Assembly (NCBI RefSeq): GCF_002386445.1
Contig: NZ_DGIR01000057.1
Span: 31,775 to 95,774 of the forward strand
Direction: 5' to 3'
Length of the DNA: 64,000 nucleotides
From: Pseudomonas sp. UBA4617
GTDB lineage: Bacteria > Pseudomonadota > Gammaproteobacteria > Pseudomonadales > Pseudomonadaceae
Shown: positions 1-9,114 of the stretch, in pieces
Numbering within the stretch: the first letter of the stretch is position 1
Layout of the letters: every line of letters begins with the position of its first letter
The notes under the pieces: model-generated
Databases searched by the model: none
What the model saw: only the letters and a program-made list of their open reading frames with translations
What the model was told of the DNA's origin: nothing
Program-made: the position numbers and the translations under genes

Positions 1-76
1 CGCTCCCACAGGTACGGCGCAGGTCGCAAAAGCTGCGCGGACCCTGTGGGAGCGGGTTTACCCGCGAAAAGGCCAG
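1..76. repeat. Paired REP elements (BIME-like) upstream of selA
   Basis: A REP core GCGGG-TTTA-CCCGC lies at 52-65 inside the P. putida-type REP arm. The first 12 bases (1-12) are the exact reverse complement of 43-54, so two REP arms face each other. It sits between an unseen upstream gene and selA. Such units are common intergenic repeats in P. putida and can act as weak terminators or targets of REP-associated transposases. Confidence 0.75.
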
Positions 77-109
77 TACAGACAACGGATCAGTCCAAGG
101 TAGTACCGC

Positions 110-1537
110 ATGCCCTCCAGCCTCGCCAGCGAAACCCCGCGCCTTCCGTCCATCGACACTCTCCTGCGCCACCCAGCCTGCCTGCCGCTGATCGACCGCC
201 ACGGCCGCGACGCCGTGCTGGCCACCCTGCGCCAACTGCTCGACGACCTGCGCGACCCCGTCCGCAACGGCCAGCTCAGCGCCGCCGAGCTCGCCGCCGA
301 GGTTCTGCTGGGCCGCGCCGGGGAACGCCTGGCCCACCAGCAGCGCAGCCAGGTCCGGCGCGTCCTCAACCTCACCGGCACCGTGCTGCACACCAATCTT
401 GGCCGCGCCCTGCTGCCGGAGGCGGCCATCGAAGCCATGCAGACCGCCGCCCGCTACCCGCTCAACCTCGAATTTGACCTGGCCTCCGGCAAGCGTGGTG
501 ACCGCGACGACCTGATCGAAGGCCTGATCCGCGAGCTGACCGGCGCCGAAGCCGTCACCGTGGTCAACAACAATGCCGCCGCCGTGCTGCTGGCGCTCAA
601 CAGCCTGGGCGCGCGCAAGGAGGGCATCATCTCGCGCGGTGAACTGATCGAGATCGGTGGCGCTTTCCGTATTCCCGACATCATGGCCCGTGCCGGCGTG
701 AAACTGCACGAGGTCGGCACCACCAACCGCACCCATTCCCGCGATTACGAGGCCGCCATCAATCCGCGCACCGGCTTGCTGATGCGTGTGCATTGCAGCA
801 ACTACAGCATCCAGGGTTTCACCACCCAGGTCGCCACCGCCGAGCTGGCGCGCATCGCCCAGCAACATGACTTGCCGTTGCTTGAAGACCTGGGCAGCGG
901 CAGCTTGCTCGACCTGACCCGCTGGGGCCTGCCTGCCGAGCCGACCGTGCGCCAGGCCCTCGCCGACGGCGCCGATATCGTTACCTTCAGTGGCGACAAG
1001 CTGCTGGGCGGGCCGCAAGCCGGGATCATCGTGGGTCGCAAGGCGCTGATCGCCAGGATCAAGAAGAACCCGCTCAAGCGCGCCCTGCGTGTCGACAAGA
1101 TCACCCTCGCGGCCCTCGAAGCGGTGCTGGCACTGTACCGCAACCCCGACCGCCTGGCCGAACGCCTGCCTAGCCTGCGCCTGCTGACCCGCAGCCAGGC
1201 CGATATCCACGCCCAGGCCGAGCGCCTGGCCCCTGCGCTGAAGGCCTGCCTCGGTGAGCAATGGCAGGTGAGCGTGGAGCCGACACTGGGCATGATCGGC
1301 AGCGGCAGCCAACCGGTGGCGCGCCTGCCGAGCGCAGCGCTGTGCCTGCGCCCACAGGTGTCGAAGAAGCTGCGTGGGCGTAGCCTGCATGTGCTGGAAC
1401 GGGCCTTGCGCGACCTGCCGGTACCGGTGCTCGGCCGTATCGACGACGACGCCCTGTGGCTGGACCTGCGCCAGCTGGATGACGAAGCCCAGTGGCTGGC
1501 CCAGTTGCCTGCCCTGCAACTGGGGCCGGTGCAGTGA
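110..1537 (+). CDS. selA: L-seryl-tRNA(Sec) selenium transferase SelA
   Basis: PLP enzyme of 475 residues that converts seryl-tRNA(Sec) to selenocysteinyl-tRNA(Sec) using selenophosphate. The family length is about 460. The N-terminal tRNA-binding helical part is followed by the PLP fold, with NLTGTVLHTNLGRALL near residue 87, VTVVNNNAAAVLLALN near 149 and the Schiff-base lysine in FSGDKLLGGPQAG near residue 295. The stop overlaps the GTG start of selB by 3 bases (GTGA), so the two are translationally coupled. tRNA-Sec follows selB. Formate dehydrogenase genes usually lie upstream in Pseudomonas, but that is outside the window. Confidence 0.97.
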   Translation: MPSSLASETPRLPSIDTLLRHPACLPLIDRHGRDAVLATLRQLLDDLRDPVRNGQLSAAELAAEVLLGRAGERLAHQQRSQVRRVLNLTGTVLHTNLGRALLPEAAIEAMQTAARYPLNLEFDLASGKRGDRDDLIEGLIRELTGAEAVTVVNNNAAAVLLALNSLGARKEGIISRGELIEIGGAFRIPDIMARAGVKLHEVGTTNRTHSRDYEAAINPRTGLLMRVHCSNYSIQGFTTQVATAELARIAQQHDLPLLEDLGSGSLLDLTRWGLPAEPTVRQALADGADIVTFSGDKLLGGPQAGIIVGRKALIARIKKNPLKRALRVDKITLAALEAVLALYRNPDRLAERLPSLRLLTRSQADIHAQAERLAPALKACLGEQWQVSVEPTLGMIGSGSQPVARLPSAALCLRPQVSKKLRGRSLHVLERALRDLPVPVLGRIDDDALWLDLRQLDDEAQWLAQLPALQLGPVQ

Positions 1538-3456
1538 TCGTAGGAACCGCCGGGCACATCGACCATGGCAAGACCGCATTGCTGCAGGCACTGACCGGCC
1601 AGGCCGGGGACCAGCGCCAGGAAGAGCGCGCCCGTGGCATGACCATCGACCTTGGCTACCGCTATGCTGCGCTGTCCGAGGGGGCAGCGCTGACCGGCTT
1701 CATCGATGTGCCGGGCCATGAGCGTTTCATTCACAACATGCTGGCCGGCGCCCATGGCATCGACCTGGTGCTGCTGGTGGTGGCTGCCGACGACGGGGTG
1801 ATGCCGCAAACCCGCGAACACCTGGCAATCATCGAACTGCTGGGTATTCCGCAGACCCTGGTAGCGATCAGTAAATGCGACCGGGTTGAGCCGGCGCGCC
1901 TGGCCGAAGTGCAGGCGCAGGTCGATGCATTGTTGTCGCCGGGGCCTTATGCCGGGGCGCCGCAATTTCCGTTGTCGAGCGTAACTGGCGAAGGCATCGA
2001 TGCGCTGCGCCAGGCCCTGCTAGCGGCCCAACAGCAGATGCGCCAGCGCAGCACACGCGGCGGTTTCCGCCTGGCCGTCGACCGCGCTTTCGCCGTTACC
2101 GGTGCGGGTGTGGTGGTGACCGGCACCGCGCTGGCCGGGCGGGTCAGTGCAGGCGAGACCTTGCTGCTGGGCAAGGCTGGCAAGCCGGTGCGGGTGCGTG
2201 GTCTGCATGCGCAGAACCAGGCCGCGCTGGTCGCCGAAGCGGGCCAGCGGGTGGCGCTGAACATTGCTGCCGAACGCCTGGCGGTAGAGCAACTGCACCG
2301 CGGTGACTGGCTGGTCCCCGGGTGGCTGCATGCGCCCAGCCTGCGGGTCGATATCGAGCTGCACCTGTTGCCGGGCGAAATCCGCACCTTCGAACATTTC
2401 AACGCCGTGCACGTGCACCTCGGCACCCAGGATGTCACCGCCCGGGTTGCGTTGCTCGAAGGTGAAACCCTGATGGCGGGCCAGCGCATGTTTGCCCAGC
2501 TATTGCTCAACGCGCCGCTGCAAGCGGTACATGGCGACCGCCTGGTGCTGCGCGACCAGCGCGCCCAGCGCACCCTGGGCGGTGGCAAGGTGCTCGACCC
2601 GTTCGCGCCAAGTCGTCAGCGCCGCAGTGAACAGCGCTTGCGGCAGTTACAGGTATTGCGTGATGCCGAGGACCTGGAGCAGGCGCTGCCGGCACTGCTC
2701 GCCAGCGCCCAGGGAGGTATCGACCCGCAGCGCCTGGAGCGGCAGTTCAACCGCCTGCGCGACACCTGGCAGTTACCCGACAACGCGCGGGTAGTGACAA
2801 CCCGGCAGGGCCAACTGCTGTTCGCCAACGACCAGTGGCAGGCGCTGAAACGCCAGGCGCTTGGGCAGTTGGCGCTGTTCCACGAGCAGGAGCCCGACCA
2901 GCTGGGCCCGGACCGTGATCGTCTGCGCCGTTTTGCAGGGTTGCCGCTGGAGCGGCCCGCTTTCGTCAGCTTGCTGGACGAATTGCTCGATGAGGGCGCC
3001 ATTGCCAGCAGCGGCCCATGGCTGCACCTGCCCGAACACAAGGTGCAGTTGAGCGAAGCCGACAGCGCGTTATGGGCCCGGCTGCAACCCAGGTTGCTCG
3101 CAGGGCGATACGATCCGCCCTGGGTCCGGACGCTGGCGAGCGAGGAAAACTGTGCCGAAGCCGATGTGCGCCTGTTGCTGCGCAAGCTGGCCCGGCTGGG
3201 CCTGGTGCACCAGGTGGTACGCGACCTGTTCTACCCCGAAGCGACGCTACGGCGCATGGCAGAGCTGCTGTTGGGGCAGGCCGGGGAAACGCCGATAGTG
3301 CAGGTTGCCGCGTTTCGCGATATGTTGGGCATCGGTCGTAAACGCAGTGTGCAGATTCTGGAATATTTCGACCGCATTGGCCTGACCCGCAGGGTGGCCG
3401 ACCAGCGTCACATCCGCGCCGACAGTGCCCTGGCCCAGCAGCAGGCCAGGCACTGA
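1534..3456 (+). CDS. selB: Selenocysteine-specific elongation factor SelB
   Basis: EF-Tu-like GTPase that brings Sec-tRNA(Sec) to the ribosome at UGA codons followed by a SECIS hairpin. The G1 motif GTAGHIDHGKTALL begins at residue 4, G3 is DVPGHERFIHNM and G4 is ISKCDRVE. Domains II/III are followed by the C-terminal winged helices that bind SECIS RNA (about residues 370-640). The GTG start at 1534 overlaps the selA stop and puts the P-loop at the very N-terminus. An ATG at 1492 would add 14 residues out of selA sequence and is unlikely. Length is 640, close to the 614 of E. coli SelB. Confidence 0.97.
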   Translation: MIVGTAGHIDHGKTALLQALTGQAGDQRQEERARGMTIDLGYRYAALSEGAALTGFIDVPGHERFIHNMLAGAHGIDLVLLVVAADDGVMPQTREHLAIIELLGIPQTLVAISKCDRVEPARLAEVQAQVDALLSPGPYAGAPQFPLSSVTGEGIDALRQALLAAQQQMRQRSTRGGFRLAVDRAFAVTGAGVVVTGTALAGRVSAGETLLLGKAGKPVRVRGLHAQNQAALVAEAGQRVALNIAAERLAVEQLHRGDWLVPGWLHAPSLRVDIELHLLPGEIRTFEHFNAVHVHLGTQDVTARVALLEGETLMAGQRMFAQLLLNAPLQAVHGDRLVLRDQRAQRTLGGGKVLDPFAPSRQRRSEQRLRQLQVLRDAEDLEQALPALLASAQGGIDPQRLERQFNRLRDTWQLPDNARVVTTRQGQLLFANDQWQALKRQALGQLALFHEQEPDQLGPDRDRLRRFAGLPLERPAFVSLLDELLDEGAIASSGPWLHLPEHKVQLSEADSALWARLQPRLLAGRYDPPWVRTLASEENCAEADVRLLLRKLARLGLVHQVVRDLFYPEATLRRMAELLLGQAGETPIVQVAAFRDMLGIGRKRSVQILEYFDRIGLTRRVADQRHIRADSALAQQQARH

Positions 3457-3462
3457 GTTCAA

Positions 3463-3558
3463 GGAAGGCAATCGCGCCCGGTGGCGCGGCCGGGCTTCAA
3501 ACCCGGTTGGGGACGGCAGCCGTTCCCGGGCAGGTTCGACTCCCGCTGCCTTCCGCCA
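3463..3558 (+). tRNA. selC: tRNA-Sec (anticodon TCA)
   Basis: A 96-base tRNA beginning GGAAGGC and ending GCTGCCTTCC-GCCA with encoded CCA. It has the long acceptor stem, the extended variable arm and the anticodon loop CTTCAAA (anticodon TCA) expected of selenocysteine tRNA. The T arm has GGTTCGACTCC. It lies 6 bases after the selB stop, so selA-selB-selC are probably one transcript. It closely resembles E. coli selC as I recall it. Confidence 0.96.
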
Positions 3559-3579
3559 TTTCCTCTTGCCTGTCAGGGC

Positions 3580-4575
3580 CTAAGCCCGCTCCCCACACAG
3601 ATCCAGAGCAAACCACCGCTCTGCTGTATCGACGTCCAGGCCAGCCCCCAGCAGCGCAAGCATCTTGCCCAGCGCAGCCTCGCGGGTCATGCCGCCACCG
3701 CTGACCAGCCCGGCCCCGCGCAAGCGGTTACCGGCCGCATAGGTATCGAACACCACCGAGCCCTCTGGGCACTGGCTGATCGCGACCAGCAACACGCCGC
3801 GCTGGCGCGCCGCGCTCAGTACATCGAGCAGCGCCTGGTCGTCCGACGGCCCGGTACCGCTGCCATAGCACTCCAGCAGCAACCCTTGCACGCCGCTGCC
3901 CAGCACGGCTTGCAGATGGCTGGCCTGCAGGCCTGGGAACACCGGCATCACGGCCAGGTTGACCGCCTGGCGCGGGTGCCGGTAGCCCAGTTCGGCGGGA
4001 AGCGCCGCCGCCCGCTCGCCGTCGCGATGCCGCGGCAGCGCGGCGAAGGCGTCGAAGGCTTCGCTGCGCAGCTTCGATACCCGGCAGCCATGCAACAACT
4101 GGCCGTGGAAGTACAACTGCACGCCGTCCTGCAGGCCGCGTTCGAACTGGCACAGCGCGCCGCACAGGTTGTCCCATGCATCGCTGCCAGGCGCACCTGC
4201 CGGCAGCATCGAGCCGGTCAGCAGCACCGGCACCGGCAGGCCGAGCAACAGGAACGACAACGCGGCAGCGCTGTAGGCCAGGCTGTCGGTACCGTGCAGT
4301 ACCAGCACACCGTCATGGCCAGCGTCCACAGCTGCGACGATGGCATCGCGCATCGCCAGCCAGTTGTGTTGCTGCATATTGGCGCTGTCGAGCAGCGGGT
4401 TCATTTCCTGCAGGGCCCAAGGCACCTTCGGCGCATCGGCCATCAAGGCGAAATGCTCGCGCATCCGCACTTCGAAACCACCTGCCGGCGCCAGGCCTTC
4501 GGGGGTTTCAAGCATGCCGATGGTGCCCCCGGTATAGAGGACGAGGAGATTCTTTACTGCACGCATGGAAAGCAT
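3580..4575 (-). CDS. ansA: Type I L-asparaginase
   Basis: Hydrolyses L-asparagine to aspartate and ammonia. The first catalytic threonine motif VLYTGGTIGM is near residue 13, and the second, VLHGTDSLAYSAAALSF, near residue 97 with the Thr-Asp pair. No export signal is seen, so this is the cytoplasmic AnsA type rather than the periplasmic glutaminase-asparaginase. Length is 331, as in the family. Two ATGs are possible (4575 or 4566) and neither has a strong Shine-Dalgarno. It points toward tRNA-Sec and follows a terminator of the symporter gene. Confidence 0.9.
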   Translation of the reverse strand: MLSMRAVKNLLVLYTGGTIGMLETPEGLAPAGGFEVRMREHFALMADAPKVPWALQEMNPLLDSANMQQHNWLAMRDAIVAAVDAGHDGVLVLHGTDSLAYSAAALSFLLLGLPVPVLLTGSMLPAGAPGSDAWDNLCGALCQFERGLQDGVQLYFHGQLLHGCRVSKLRSEAFDAFAALPRHRDGERAAALPAELGYRHPRQAVNLAVMPVFPGLQASHLQAVLGSGVQGLLLECYGSGTGPSDDQALLDVLSAARQRGVLLVAISQCPEGSVVFDTYAAGNRLRGAGLVSGGGMTREAALGKMLALLGAGLDVDTAERWFALDLCGERA

Positions 4576-4591
4576 CCGTAGCGATGAACGG

Positions 4592-4624
4592 AAAAAGAAA
4601 AGCCGCCCGCGGATGGGGCGGCTT
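4592..4624 (-). terminator. Rho-independent terminator of the AGCS symporter gene
   Basis: On the minus strand a 9-bp stem AAGCCGCCC/GGGCGGCTT with a 7-base loop is followed by TTTTCTTTTT. It lies just past the stop of the gene at 4639-6081 and before the asparaginase start, so the two genes are likely separate transcripts. Confidence 0.85.
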
Positions 4625-4638
4625 GGCAGGCCAGGATA

Positions 4639-6081
4639 TCAGCGCTGGGTTTGCGCTTGGGCAACTGCCTTGTCAGTGGCGGATTCCACCTGCGGATTGG
4701 CAGGCCAGGCGTTGCGGTCCAGGTCGAGGTCGGCGAACTTGGCCGAATCGAACACCGGCTGGTCGACACCTGCCTTGCGCTGCTCATCGTAGTCACGCAT
4801 GACGCGCAGGCCGACCTTGAACAGCAGGGCCAGGGCAATCAGGTTGACGAACGCCAGGCAGGTCATGGTGATGTCGGCGAAGGCGAACACGGTCGACAGG
4901 TCCTGCAGCGAACCCCATACCACCAGCGCCAGCACCAGGCCGCGGAACACCATCAGCACCACACGGTTGCGGCTGAGGAACTGCAGGCTGTTCTCGCCCA
5001 GGTAGTAGTTGTAGAGGATGCAGGTGAAGACGAACAGCGACAGCGCAACGCTGACGAACACGCGGCCCCAGTCACCGACCACGGCGGCCAGCGAGTTCTG
5101 GGTCAGGACGATACCGTCACCTTCGAAGCCCGGAGTGTAGAAGCCCGACAGCAGGATCAGCAGGGCGGTACAGGTGCAGATCACGAAGGTGTCGAGGAAC
5201 ACGCTGAAGGCCTGGACCACGCCCTGCGCACCCGGGTGTTTCACGGCAGCCACGGCGGCGACGTTCGGCGCACTGCCCAGGCCTGCTTCGTTGGCGAACA
5301 CGCCACGTTTCACGCCCATGACGATGGCGCTGCCGAGCAGGCCGGCAAACGCCGGGTCGAGGCCGAAGGCGCTCTTGAAGATGGTTTCCAGCATGGCTGG
5401 CACGTGCTCGATCTGGGTGCCGATCACGTACAGGGTCACGCCGATGTAGGCGAGGGTCTTGATCGGTACCAGCAGGTCGGACACTGCGGCAATGCGTTTG
5501 ATGCCGCCGATGAAGGTGATGGCCAGCAGCACGGCGAGGACGATGCCGGTGTGCTTGGGGTCGAAGGCGAAGGCGTTCTGCAGCGAGTGGGTCACGGTGT
5601 ACGACTGCAGGCCGATGAAGGCGAACCCGTAGGTGACCAGCAGCAGGATCGAGAACACGATGGCCATGCTTTTCAGCTTCAGGCCGTGCTGGATGTAGTA
5701 GGCCGGGCCGCCACGGTACAGGCCGTCGCCGTCGGCGCGCTTGTAGACCTGGGCGAGGGTACATTCGAAGAAGCTGCTGGACATGCCTACCAATGCGGTA
5801 ACCCACATCCAGAACACGGCGCCTGGGCCACCGAGGGTCACGGCAATGCCGACACCGGCGATGTTACCAGCGCCAACACGACCGGCCAGGCTCAGCATCA
5901 GAGCCTGGAACGAGCTCAGTTGGCCTGCCTGGCCGCGCAGCGATTCTTTGAACACACTGAACATGTGAGCGAAGTGGCGGAACTGGACGAACCGGGAACG
6001 GATGGTGAAGTAGCTACCCAGTCCCACGATCAGCACGATGAGCAGTTTCCCCGAGAGGAAATCGTTGAGTACTTCGAGCAT
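4639..6081 (-). CDS. Sodium:alanine/glycine symporter (AGCS family)
   Basis: Inner-membrane sodium-coupled amino-acid carrier of 480 residues, about ten hydrophobic segments. The family signature around residues 85-105 (GRVGAGNIAGVGIAVTLGGP) and GVFANEAGLGSAPNVAA near residue 257 are clear. The gene is divergent from an XRE regulator that begins 180 bases away, which may control it. The substrate is inferred from the family (alanine, glycine); serine is also possible. Confidence 0.92.
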   Translation of the reverse strand: MLEVLNDFLSGKLLIVLIVGLGSYFTIRSRFVQFRHFAHMFSVFKESLRGQAGQLSSFQALMLSLAGRVGAGNIAGVGIAVTLGGPGAVFWMWVTALVGMSSSFFECTLAQVYKRADGDGLYRGGPAYYIQHGLKLKSMAIVFSILLLVTYGFAFIGLQSYTVTHSLQNAFAFDPKHTGIVLAVLLAITFIGGIKRIAAVSDLLVPIKTLAYIGVTLYVIGTQIEHVPAMLETIFKSAFGLDPAFAGLLGSAIVMGVKRGVFANEAGLGSAPNVAAVAAVKHPGAQGVVQAFSVFLDTFVICTCTALLILLSGFYTPGFEGDGIVLTQNSLAAVVGDWGRVFVSVALSLFVFTCILYNYYLGENSLQFLSRNRVVLMVFRGLVLALVVWGSLQDLSTVFAFADITMTCLAFVNLIALALLFKVGLRVMRDYDEQRKAGVDQPVFDSAKFADLDLDRNAWPANPQVESATDKAVAQAQTQR

Positions 6082-6260
6082 TGGAAAATGACCTCGATTC
6101 TTATTGTTCGTGTGGAAAGACCAGCGGACGGCAGGCGCACCGCTATTCGTTGGCGCGCATGGTTGGCCATGACAAGAGCGGTTACAATTTCGCGGGTTGC
6201 TCCAAATTGGTGCGACTTGATGCTAGACTGGCGTCATTCGCGTCACCTGGGTTCCGTGTC

Positions 6261-7070
6261 ATGAGCGATAATTTCGCTATCAACCTCAAGTTTGCCTGCA
6301 GTCATTACCGCTCTATCTCCGAAGTTTGCCGCCAGCTCTCGATCAATCGCGCCCAGTTCAACAAGTACCTGAGCGGGCAGAGCCGTCCGACGGCTTTCAA
6401 CCTCAAGCGCATCGGCGATTTCTTCGGCGTCGAAGAATACGAACTGAACTTGCCGCCCGAGCAGTTCAGCCAACTGGTCGGTGCCCGCGTACCCGCTTTG
6501 GTCGAGCCGGCTGGTGATCCGATCAGCGAGCTGTTCCGCCCCTTGCACGACCACGCCGGCAACCTGTCGCGTTATTGCGGCTATTACCTGGAATACTCCA
6601 ACTGCATGTCGGTGCCGGGCACTGTCCTGGTGTCGCTGGTGCAGCTGTGGGAGGAGCAGGGGCGTTTCCTGTTCGAGCGCGAGGAACGCCAGGAACGCTC
6701 CAGCACCATCGACCACCATGCCGAGGTGCGTTGCCGTTACCTGGGCGCGGCGTTCCAGCTGCAGGACCGGATGTTCCTGGTTGACTACGAGTCGCTGACC
6801 TTCAATGAGATGAGCCAGACCATCCTCATCCCCAGTTTCAAAAGCCGCATCACCCGACTCAACGGCCTCAAGGCTGGCGTATCCAGCGGTGACCGGCGCA
6901 ACCCGGCCTGCACCCGGGTGGTGTGGGAATACCTGGGTACGCAGATCAATCGCGCCAGCATTTTCCGCCAGGTGAAACTGTACCAGCCGGATGATCCGCG
7001 AATAGATGACGATATACGCGAGCGGTTGAGTGAGCGGCCGTTGCGCAACAGCCTCTTCGAGATCGAGTAG
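6261..7070 (+). CDS. XRE-family helix-turn-helix transcriptional regulator
   Basis: 269 residues. The N-terminal third is a Cro/CI-type helix-turn-helix (residues about 8-60: ISEVCRQLSINRAQFNKYLS then GQSRPTAFNLKRIGDFFGV). The rest is an uncharacterised domain with no motif I can name. The ATG at 6261 is chosen because the HTH starts at once; the open frame extends upstream but without homology. It is divergent from the amino-acid symporter. A 7-bp hairpin (7075-7091) follows the stop without a T tract. Confidence 0.85.
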   Translation: MSDNFAINLKFACSHYRSISEVCRQLSINRAQFNKYLSGQSRPTAFNLKRIGDFFGVEEYELNLPPEQFSQLVGARVPALVEPAGDPISELFRPLHDHAGNLSRYCGYYLEYSNCMSVPGTVLVSLVQLWEEQGRFLFEREERQERSSTIDHHAEVRCRYLGAAFQLQDRMFLVDYESLTFNEMSQTILIPSFKSRITRLNGLKAGVSSGDRRNPACTRVVWEYLGTQINRASIFRQVKLYQPDDPRIDDDIRERLSERPLRNSLFEIE

Positions 7071-7273
7071 TGTTCAATGCCTCAGGCATTGTCGGGGATG
7101 AACGTACCTGGCACTCGTTCCTGCTCCGTTGGTAGGGATTTCTGCCTCCGGCGACTTTTGACTGAAGTCATCCACGCCTGTGGCAGCGAACGGGGTCGGG
7201 GTTGGACTTCCCGGGCGGGAAACCGCAAAATGACCCCTTTCCCTTGATCAACCTCTCCGGATCTGCTGACTCT

Positions 7274-8158
7274 ATGCGTATGCGCCTAATGCTGTTGGGT
7301 GGTGGCAATGCCCTCGGGCAAGCGCTGATTCGTCTTGGGGCCGAGGAGGACATCGCTTTCCTGGCGCCGCGCCCGCCCGAGAACGGCTGGACCCCGGCCA
7401 GCCTTACCCAGTTGCTCGATGACCACCGCCCCGACGCCCTGGTCAATCTGGCCTACTACTTCGACTGGTTCCAGGCCGAGACGGTCAGCGAACAGCGCCT
7501 GGCCCAGCAGGAGCGGGCGGTGGAGCGCCTGGCGGAGCTGTGCCAGCATCACCAGATCACCCTGGTGCAGCCTTCCAGCTACCGGGTGTTCGATGGTTCG
7601 CGGGCTACCGCCTACAGCGAAAAGGACGAACCAGTGCCACTGGGGCTGCGCGGCCAGGCGTTGTGGCGCATCGAGCAGAGCGTGCGTGCGGCATGCCCGC
7701 AACATGTGTTGCTGCGCTTTGGCTGGTTGCTCGACGAAAGTATCGACGGCGCGCTAGGCCGCTTTCTGACCCGTGCCGAACAACCGCAGGAGTTGTTGTT
7801 GGCCGATGACCGGCGCGGCAATCCGACCCCGGTCGACGATGCCGCCCGGGTTATCCTGTCGGTGCTCAAGCAGCTGGATTGCAGTGCGCCGCTGTGGGGC
7901 ACCTATCATTACGCCGGCAACGAGGCGACCACGCCGCTGGCGCTGGGCCAGGCGATCCTCGCCGAGGCCGGCCATTATCGCCAGCTGGCCGTGCAGGCCC
8001 CGACGCCGCAGGCCCATGCCGCGCGGCCGGATGCCAGCGAGGAACCGCAGCATGCGGTACTGGCCTGCAAGAAAATCCTTCATACCTTCGGCATCAAGCC
8101 GCGCGCCTGGCGCGCTGGCTTGCCGCCCCTACTGGACCGGTTCTACCGCCATGGCTGA
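7274..8158 (+). CDS. NAD(P)-dependent sugar-nucleotide reductase, RmlD-like
   Basis: 294-residue extended SDR. The N-terminal dinucleotide-binding strand is MRMRLMLLGGGNALGQALIR; the glycine pattern is GGGNALG rather than GGxGxxG, as in RmlD/dTDP-4-dehydrorhamnose reductase relatives. Later segments (PSSYRVFDG, LRFGWLL, TPVDDAARVI) fit the RmlD fold. The ATG at 7274 starts directly at the binding fold. It overlaps the next gene by 8 bases, so the two are co-translated. The pathway (lipopolysaccharide or another glycan) is not shown by other genes here. Confidence 0.82.
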   Translation: MRMRLMLLGGGNALGQALIRLGAEEDIAFLAPRPPENGWTPASLTQLLDDHRPDALVNLAYYFDWFQAETVSEQRLAQQERAVERLAELCQHHQITLVQPSSYRVFDGSRATAYSEKDEPVPLGLRGQALWRIEQSVRAACPQHVLLRFGWLLDESIDGALGRFLTRAEQPQELLLADDRRGNPTPVDDAARVILSVLKQLDCSAPLWGTYHYAGNEATTPLALGQAILAEAGHYRQLAVQAPTPQAHAARPDASEEPQHAVLACKKILHTFGIKPRAWRAGLPPLLDRFYRHG

Positions 8159-9083
8159 CGCCCCCATCCTGATCACCGGCGGTGCCGGCTTCATTGGCTC
8201 CCACCTGTGCGATGCGTTGTTGGGCAAAGGCTACGCCGTACGTATTCTCGACGACTTCTCCACTGGCCGGCGCGACAATCTGCAGGTTGATCACCCGCGC
8301 CTGCAACTGATAGAAGGCGATGTTGCCGATGCCGCGCTGGTCACGCAGGCGGCGGCTGGCTGCAGTGCCGTGGTGCACCTGGCAGCGGTGGCTTCGGTGC
8401 AGGCCTCGGTCGAAGACCCGGTGCGCACCCACCAGAGCAATTTCATCGGCACCCTCAACGTCTGCGAAGCCATGCGCGTGCACGGCCTGCGCCGGGTGTT
8501 GTTCGCCTCCAGCGCAGCGGTGTATGGCAACAATGGCGAAGGCGAATCGATTGCCGAAGACACCCCCAAGGCGCCGCTGACCCCCTATGCCGTGGACAAG
8601 CTGGCCAGTGAGCAGTACCTGGATTTCTACCGCCGCCAGCATGGCCTGGAGCCGGTGGTGTTCCGCTTCTTCAACATCTTCGGGCCGCGTCAGGACCCGT
8701 CCTCGCCTTACTCCGGGGTGATCAGCATCTTTTCCGAGCGCGCGGTGCAGGGCTTGCCGATCACGGTGTTCGGCGACGGCGAGCAGACGCGGGATTTCCT
8801 CTACGTGGGTGATCTGGTCCAGGTGATGGTGCAGGCGCTGGAGCAGGCGCAGGTCGAGGAGGGCGCGGTGAACATCGGCCTCAACCAGGCCACCTCGCTG
8901 AACCAGCTGCTGGCGGCGCTGAAGATGGTGGTCGGTAGCTTGCCGCCGATCAGCTATGCGGCGGCGCGTTCGGGTGACATTCGCCATTCGCGGGCGGATA
9001 ACCAGCGCTTGCTGGCGCGGTTCGATTTCCCGCAGGCGACGCCGATCGTCGAGGGCTTGGCGCGGCTTCTGGGCAAGGTCTGA
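8151..9083 (+). CDS. NAD-dependent epimerase/dehydratase (GalE/WbpP-like)
   Basis: 310-residue extended SDR. The NAD-binding motif ILITGGAGFIGSHLCDALL is at residues 6-24, DDFSTGRRDNL follows, and the active site is Ser-Ser-Ala then YAVDKLASEQY (YxxxK) near residue 144. FRFFNIFGPRQDPSSPYSGV near 171 and GDGEQTRDFLYV near 205 are typical of UDP-hexose or UDP-HexNAc 4-epimerases. The start lies inside the end of the previous reductase gene. The pair stands outside any visible polysaccharide cluster. Confidence 0.88.
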   Translation: MADAPILITGGAGFIGSHLCDALLGKGYAVRILDDFSTGRRDNLQVDHPRLQLIEGDVADAALVTQAAAGCSAVVHLAAVASVQASVEDPVRTHQSNFIGTLNVCEAMRVHGLRRVLFASSAAVYGNNGEGESIAEDTPKAPLTPYAVDKLASEQYLDFYRRQHGLEPVVFRFFNIFGPRQDPSSPYSGVISIFSERAVQGLPITVFGDGEQTRDFLYVGDLVQVMVQALEQAQVEEGAVNIGLNQATSLNQLLAALKMVVGSLPPISYAAARSGDIRHSRADNQRLLARFDFPQATPIVEGLARLLGKV

Positions 9084-9114
9084 ATATCCACGGGGGCGCA
9101 CCGCGCCCCGAACC

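Noticed and set aside
4651..6264. 537-codon open frame on the plus strand opposite the symporter
   Set aside because: It is antisense to a clear AGCS gene and its composition (His, Gln, Val, Glu) is that of a mirrored membrane-protein frame.
7071..7273. Possible small gene or RNA in the gap after the XRE regulator
   Set aside because: Only a 7-bp hairpin without T tract and no convincing promoter or frame.
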